Shown here: positions 14,619 through 17,184 of the stretch, piece after piece | Position numbering within the stretch: position 1 is the first letter of the stretch | Layout: each line of letters begins with the position of its first letter | NCBI GenBank assembly: GCA_903821715.1 | Contig: CAIJMB010000205.1 | Coordinates: 1 to 17,184 of the forward strand | Direction: 5' to 3' | Source of the DNA: an uncultured Flavobacteriales bacterium | GTDB lineage: Bacteria > Bacteroidota > Bacteroidia > Flavobacteriales > Schleiferiaceae | DNA length: 17,184 bases | Position numbers and translations under genes: made by a program | The notes under the pieces: generated by a model | The model's input: the letters and a program-made list of their open reading frames with translations, nothing else | Told to the model about the DNA's origin: nothing | Databases searched by the model: none

Positions 14619-16123
14619 AACGCGCTCGAATCGAGGCTGCTGAGCGCAGTAGACGCAACAAACTCGAGCGAAGCCTCCATCGCCTCATGGGCGTAGTAAT
14701 CTCCGGATGTGGCGGGGTACGTCGCACGAAAACTCTGCTTGAGTGCTTCGAGTCGCGGACCGAGGTTTCGACCGCTGCGTTCCGAGGCCTGTACGGCACA
14801 GAGCCATTCCATGGCCAAAATACGTTGGACGTTGCCCAATACCTCGTACAGATCGGTTGCTGCGTTGGCGCCCATGCTCACGTGGTCTTCTTGACCCGCG
14901 CTGCTGTCGATGCTGTCTGCACTAGCGGGTGTGGCGCGCTGCTTGTTCCGGCTCACCAAGGCTGCGGCGGCGTACTGCACGATCATCAATCCGCTTTCTA
15001 CGCCGCTGTCTGCAGCCAAAAACATCGGAAGGCCACGCTTGCCCAGCGTAAGTTGGTTGATGCGGCGCTCACTGATGCTGCCCCACTCGGCACTCGCAAT
15101 TTTGGCATAATCAAAAGCTAGTGCGAGCGGTTGGCCGTGAAAATGACCGGCACTCACACCGTCACCGCTTTCGGTAAACACCAACGGGTTGTCGGTCACC
15201 GATGCGGACTCCGTTTGCAGGACGCCCACGACGTAGCGCCACGCGTCGCGGCTCGCGCCGTGCACTTGGGGCATGCAGCGAAAGGAGTACGGATCCTGCA
15301 CATGGGGCTTTTCGTAGTGCCAAAGCGGCGATCCCTCAGCCCAGGAGCGAATGTTCTGCGCCACCATTCCTTGACCTTGGTGCGGACGCAAAGCGTGTAC
15401 GCGGTCCTCAAACGGCGAAGGCATTCCATCAAATGCGAGCAGTGAGGCGGTTCCGACGGCATCAGCCCAGGAAGCCACCTGCGCCGCCTTGAGTGCAGAC
15501 GCCAAACCCACAGCCTGCATGAACTGGGTTCCGTTGATCAGTGCAAGACCCTCTTTGGCCTCGAGCACTTGGGGCTCAACGCCGAGTTCTGCCCAGAACT
15601 GAGCAGCCGGCTTGCGGTGCCCACGGTGCAGTACGTGCGCTTCGCCGAGTAAGGCAAGCGAAAGGTGCGCGAGTGGCGCCAAGTCACCGGACGCACCGAG
15701 TGATCCCATGACAGGAACCTCCGGAAGGGCGTCCGCCCGATACAGCGCGAGCACAGCGTCGAGTAGTTCGGGGCGAACACCAGAATGTGCCAAGGCCAAA
15801 TTCCGCGCTTTGGACGCCAGCATGAGTCGAACAATCGCAGGTTCGGCCAAAGGCCCCGCACCGGCAGCATGGCTGATGATCAAGTTGCGCTGAAGGGCGC
15901 GCAAATCTTCGCGCGCCACCGCGGTAGTGCACAACGCGCCAAATCCAGTATTTACCCCGTAGACGACGCGACCGGACTCGATTCCGCGCTCGACTGCGGC
16001 TCGGTTTGCGGCCACGAGATCGCGATCTGACGGACTCAAAATCAATTCCGCACGGCCCTCAGCCACAAGTTGCCAATCAGAAAGGGTCCACGTTTGAGTA
16101 AGATGTAAGGGATGCAGCGCCAT
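14615..16123 (-). CDS. hutH: Histidine ammonia-lyase HutH
   Basis: Cytoplasmic homotetrameric lyase that removes ammonia from L-histidine to give urocanate, the first step of histidine degradation. From ATG 16123 it has 502 residues, normal for HutH. Motifs (this numbering): VYGVNTGFGALC at 54-65, the MIO cofactor precursor Ala144-Ser145-Gly146 inside GSLGASGDLAPLAHLSL, VQDPYSFRCMPQVHGAS at 275-291, AGHFHGQPLALAFD at 325-338, and QEDHVSMGAN at 411-420. The QEDH form is typical of histidine rather than phenylalanine or tyrosine lyases. In-frame ATGs at 16198 and 16168 would lengthen the N-terminus. I prefer 16123 because HutH proteins begin near this point and a TACTTTTG promoter box lies downstream of the longer starts. 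No other hut gene is in the window. Confidence 0.95.
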   Translation of the reverse strand: MALHPLHLTQTWTLSDWQLVAEGRAELILSPSDRDLVAANRAAVERGIESGRVVYGVNTGFGALCTTAVAREDLRALQRNLIISHAAGAGPLAEPAIVRLMLASKARNLALAHSGVRPELLDAVLALYRADALPEVPVMGSLGASGDLAPLAHLSLALLGEAHVLHRGHRKPAAQFWAELGVEPQVLEAKEGLALINGTQFMQAVGLASALKAAQVASWADAVGTASLLAFDGMPSPFEDRVHALRPHQGQGMVAQNIRSWAEGSPLWHYEKPHVQDPYSFRCMPQVHGASRDAWRYVVGVLQTESASVTDNPLVFTESGDGVSAGHFHGQPLALAFDYAKIASAEWGSISERRINQLTLGKRGLPMFLAADSGVESGLMIVQYAAAALVSRNKQRATPASADSIDSSAGQEDHVSMGANAATDLYEVLGNVQRILAMEWLCAVQASERSGRNLGPRLEALKQSFRATYPATSGDYYAHEAMEASLEFVASTALSSLDSSAF

Positions 16124-16140
16124 GCGGTCAAGGGTTTCAA

Positions 16141-16148
16141 CAAAAGTA
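16141..16148 (-). promoter_or_regulatory. Candidate -7 box of hutH promoter
   Basis: The minus strand reads TACTTTTG, an exact TAnnTTTG match, 17 nt before the preferred hutH ATG at 16123. A start point a few bases downstream gives a leader of about 10-13 nt. A -33 TTG is not clear at 17-19 bp spacing. The box supports the shorter hutH start. Confidence 0.5.
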
Positions 16149-16171
16149 GTCCCGGCGGTGTTAGCCATGGT

Positions 16172-16852
16172 ATGAAAACCTACTTTGTCGTTGGGCACCG
16201 GAGCGGAATCGGACGCGCCCTCACGGAACTCCTTTTAAACCGCGGGGACGCCGTGGTCGGACTGTCGCGCAGCGAATCAGGCCTCGCCCACCCCAATTTA
16301 ACCGAATTCCAGGCCGACATCTTGGAATGGGATGGCTCGGGCCTTCCGGAGCACCTGGACGGATTTGTTTATGCTCCAGGCAGCATCAACCTTAAGCCGT
16401 TCAAGGGCTACAAGCCCGAAGAATTCCGCAGCGACTTCGAAATCAACGCATTAGGCGCCGCTTTAGCACTACAAAAAGCCGAAAAGGCCTTGCGTGCAGC
16501 TCAAGGTGCTGCCCTGCTGTTCAGCACCGTGGCCGTGGGGCAAGGAATGAGCTACCACGCGAGCATTGCCATGGCCAAAGGAGCCGTAGAGGGCCTTGTT
16601 CGGTCGCTGGCGGCCGAATGGGCGCCCGCTGTTCGTGTCAACGCAGTAGCTCCTTCGCTGACCGATACGCCCTTAGCCTCGAAGCTTTTGGGCAACGAAG
16701 CCCGTGCCGCGGCTGCCGCAGAGCGCCACCCCCTGAAGCGAGTGGGTAACTCTGGTGAACTCGCGCATGCCGGACTCGCCTTGCTCGACAATCCATGGAT
16801 CAGCGGCCAAGTTTTGGGCGTCGACGGCGGCATGAGCAGCTTGCGCCCCTAA
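16172..16852 (+). CDS. Short-chain dehydrogenase/reductase-family protein lacking the canonical catalytic Tyr
   Basis: Single-domain Rossmann protein of 226 residues in the classical SDR size range. The nucleotide-binding start is VVGHRSGIGRAL (residues 6-17, a variant of TGxxxGIG). The NAG-like turn is YAPG at 67-70, and the FSTVAV strand carries S118. In the active-site helix the usual YxxxK appears as IAMAK (I132, K136): the lysine remains but tyrosine is replaced by isoleucine (Y128 lies four residues too early). The C-terminal part RVNAVAPSLTDTPLA at 155-169 and SGQVLGVDGGMSSLR at 211-225 is typical SDR. An ATG at 16112 would add 20 residues overlapping hutH; ATG 16172 starts at the beta strand. 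I recall similar tyrosine-less SDRs in Flavobacteria. Substrate and even redox activity are unknown. The next gene abuts it. Confidence 0.88.
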   Translation: MKTYFVVGHRSGIGRALTELLLNRGDAVVGLSRSESGLAHPNLTEFQADILEWDGSGLPEHLDGFVYAPGSINLKPFKGYKPEEFRSDFEINALGAALALQKAEKALRAAQGAALLFSTVAVGQGMSYHASIAMAKGAVEGLVRSLAAEWAPAVRVNAVAPSLTDTPLASKLLGNEARAAAAAERHPLKRVGNSGELAHAGLALLDNPWISGQVLGVDGGMSSLRP

Positions 16853-17184
16853 ATGCTTACCAAGGATCTTTGGAACACGTGGGAACCCCGCTTCCGTGCG
16901 CAGTTCTTCAATTCATTGGGCGGCCCGCGGCAAGTAGGGTTGCTCACCAGCTTTTCGCCGCAGGGTGTCGCCAATGCCGCCGTGTTCAGCCAAACGCTTC
17001 ACGTTAGCGCGAACCCGCCGCAGCTCGGCTTCCTCTTTCGCCCGTTAACTGCGGAACATCAGGGGCTTCACTACGTGCGCGCTCAAGGCTGCTTTGGCTT
17101 TCACGTACTCTCTGGCGGAACCGCTCAAGCCCAGCAACTACATCAATGCAGCGCCAAGTACCCCGAGGGCGAAAGCGAACTGGA
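16853..17184 (+). CDS. Flavin reductase-like / FMN-binding split-barrel protein (3'-truncated by window edge)
   Basis: An open frame from ATG 16853 runs without a stop to the right edge, giving 110 complete codons. The visible N-terminal half resembles the flavin reductase-like family (FMN-binding split barrel): FRAQFFNSLGGPRQVGLLTS near 14-33, NAAVFSQTLHVSANPPQLGF at about 40-59, then a FRPLT turn near 61-65 and HQCSAKYPEGESEL near the edge. The NPPxLGF and SAKYP elements match Bacteroidota members I remember. Such proteins bind FMN and may reduce flavin with NAD(P)H. The gene abuts the SDR stop (TAA then ATG, same frame), so the two are probably co-transcribed. The C-terminal half is outside the window, so family level only. 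Confidence 0.78.
   Translation, partial: MLTKDLWNTWEPRFRAQFFNSLGGPRQVGLLTSFSPQGVANAAVFSQTLHVSANPPQLGFLFRPLTAEHQGLHYVRAQGCFGFHVLSGGTAQAQQLHQCSAKYPEGESEL

Noticed and set aside
14605..14640. Possible bidirectional terminator at the rsmE/hutH junction (AAAACGTTTAAAACG)
   Set aside because: Only a short, imperfect AT palindrome is present, with no GC stem and no U-tract.
16112..16171. Longer SDR start overlapping hutH
   Set aside because: It adds 20 residues before the first Rossmann strand; ATG 16172 directly starts the SDR fold.
16172..16852. Calling the SDR an active ketoacyl or alcohol dehydrogenase
   Set aside because: The catalytic Tyr of YxxxK is Ile here, so a specific reductase name is not supported.
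1..17184. CRISPR array, IS element, integrase, toxin-antitoxin, tRNA or rRNA
   Set aside because: No spaced repeats, transposase or integrase motifs, or RNA-gene consensus sequences were seen on either strand; essentially all DNA is accounted for by the listed protein genes.

Overview
The window looks like chromosomal housekeeping DNA from a GC-rich, very compact member of the Bacteroidota, probably a Flavobacteriales-like lineage. Three things suggest this: the gene order ftsK - lolA - lptF/G - ribB and the tamB/tsaD divergent pair, which I know from that phylum; protein sequences that read as Bacteroidota versions (RibB with a degenerate RibA tail, FtsK Walker A GATGQGKS, HutH with QDPYSFRCMPQVHGAS); and promoter-like TAnnTTTG boxes instead of sigma-70 or Shine-Dalgarno signals. 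The assignment rests on recalled family features, not on a database search.

Layout. (1) Positions 1-7689, plus strand, one tightly packed probable operon: the 3' part of ftsK (chromosome translocase, cut by the left edge), lolA (periplasmic lipoprotein carrier), an LptF/LptG-type LPS export permease, a GT4-like glycosyltransferase, a membrane GT2 glycosyltransferase, and a RibB-type riboflavin gene with a degenerate RibA half. (2) Positions 7686-11495, minus strand: tamB, the inner-membrane-anchored outer-membrane assembly factor. (3) Positions 11526-14618, plus strand: tsaD, a rimB-like retropepsin-family protease gene, rimK and rsmE, all acting on the translation apparatus (tRNA t6A, ribosomal protein modification, 16S rRNA methylation). 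(4) Positions 14615-16123, minus strand: hutH, histidine ammonia-lyase. (5) Positions 16172-17184, plus strand: an SDR-family protein lacking the usual catalytic tyrosine, then the 5' part of a flavin reductase-like gene cut by the right edge.

The genes group into cell-envelope biogenesis (lolA, lptF/G, two glycosyltransferases, tamB), translation quality (tsaD, rimB, rimK, rsmE), cofactor and amino-acid metabolism (ribB, hutH), and an SDR/flavin reductase pair of unknown role. The striking property is architecture. With the starts chosen here, only two non-coding gaps remain (30 and 48 bp). All nine co-directional junctions abut or overlap, and both convergent junctions share a 4-bp palindrome holding the two stop codons. 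There is no stretch of 300 bases without a gene. I see no rRNA, tRNA, IS element, CRISPR array, phage gene or origin, and no convincing rho-independent terminator.

I did not find a clear new defence or mobile system. The best leads are the SDR without its tyrosine, the tsaD-rimB-rimK-rsmE operon, the symmetrical 30-bp divergent promoter, the very AT-rich patch inside tamB, and the two glycosyltransferases inside an otherwise familiar gene cluster.
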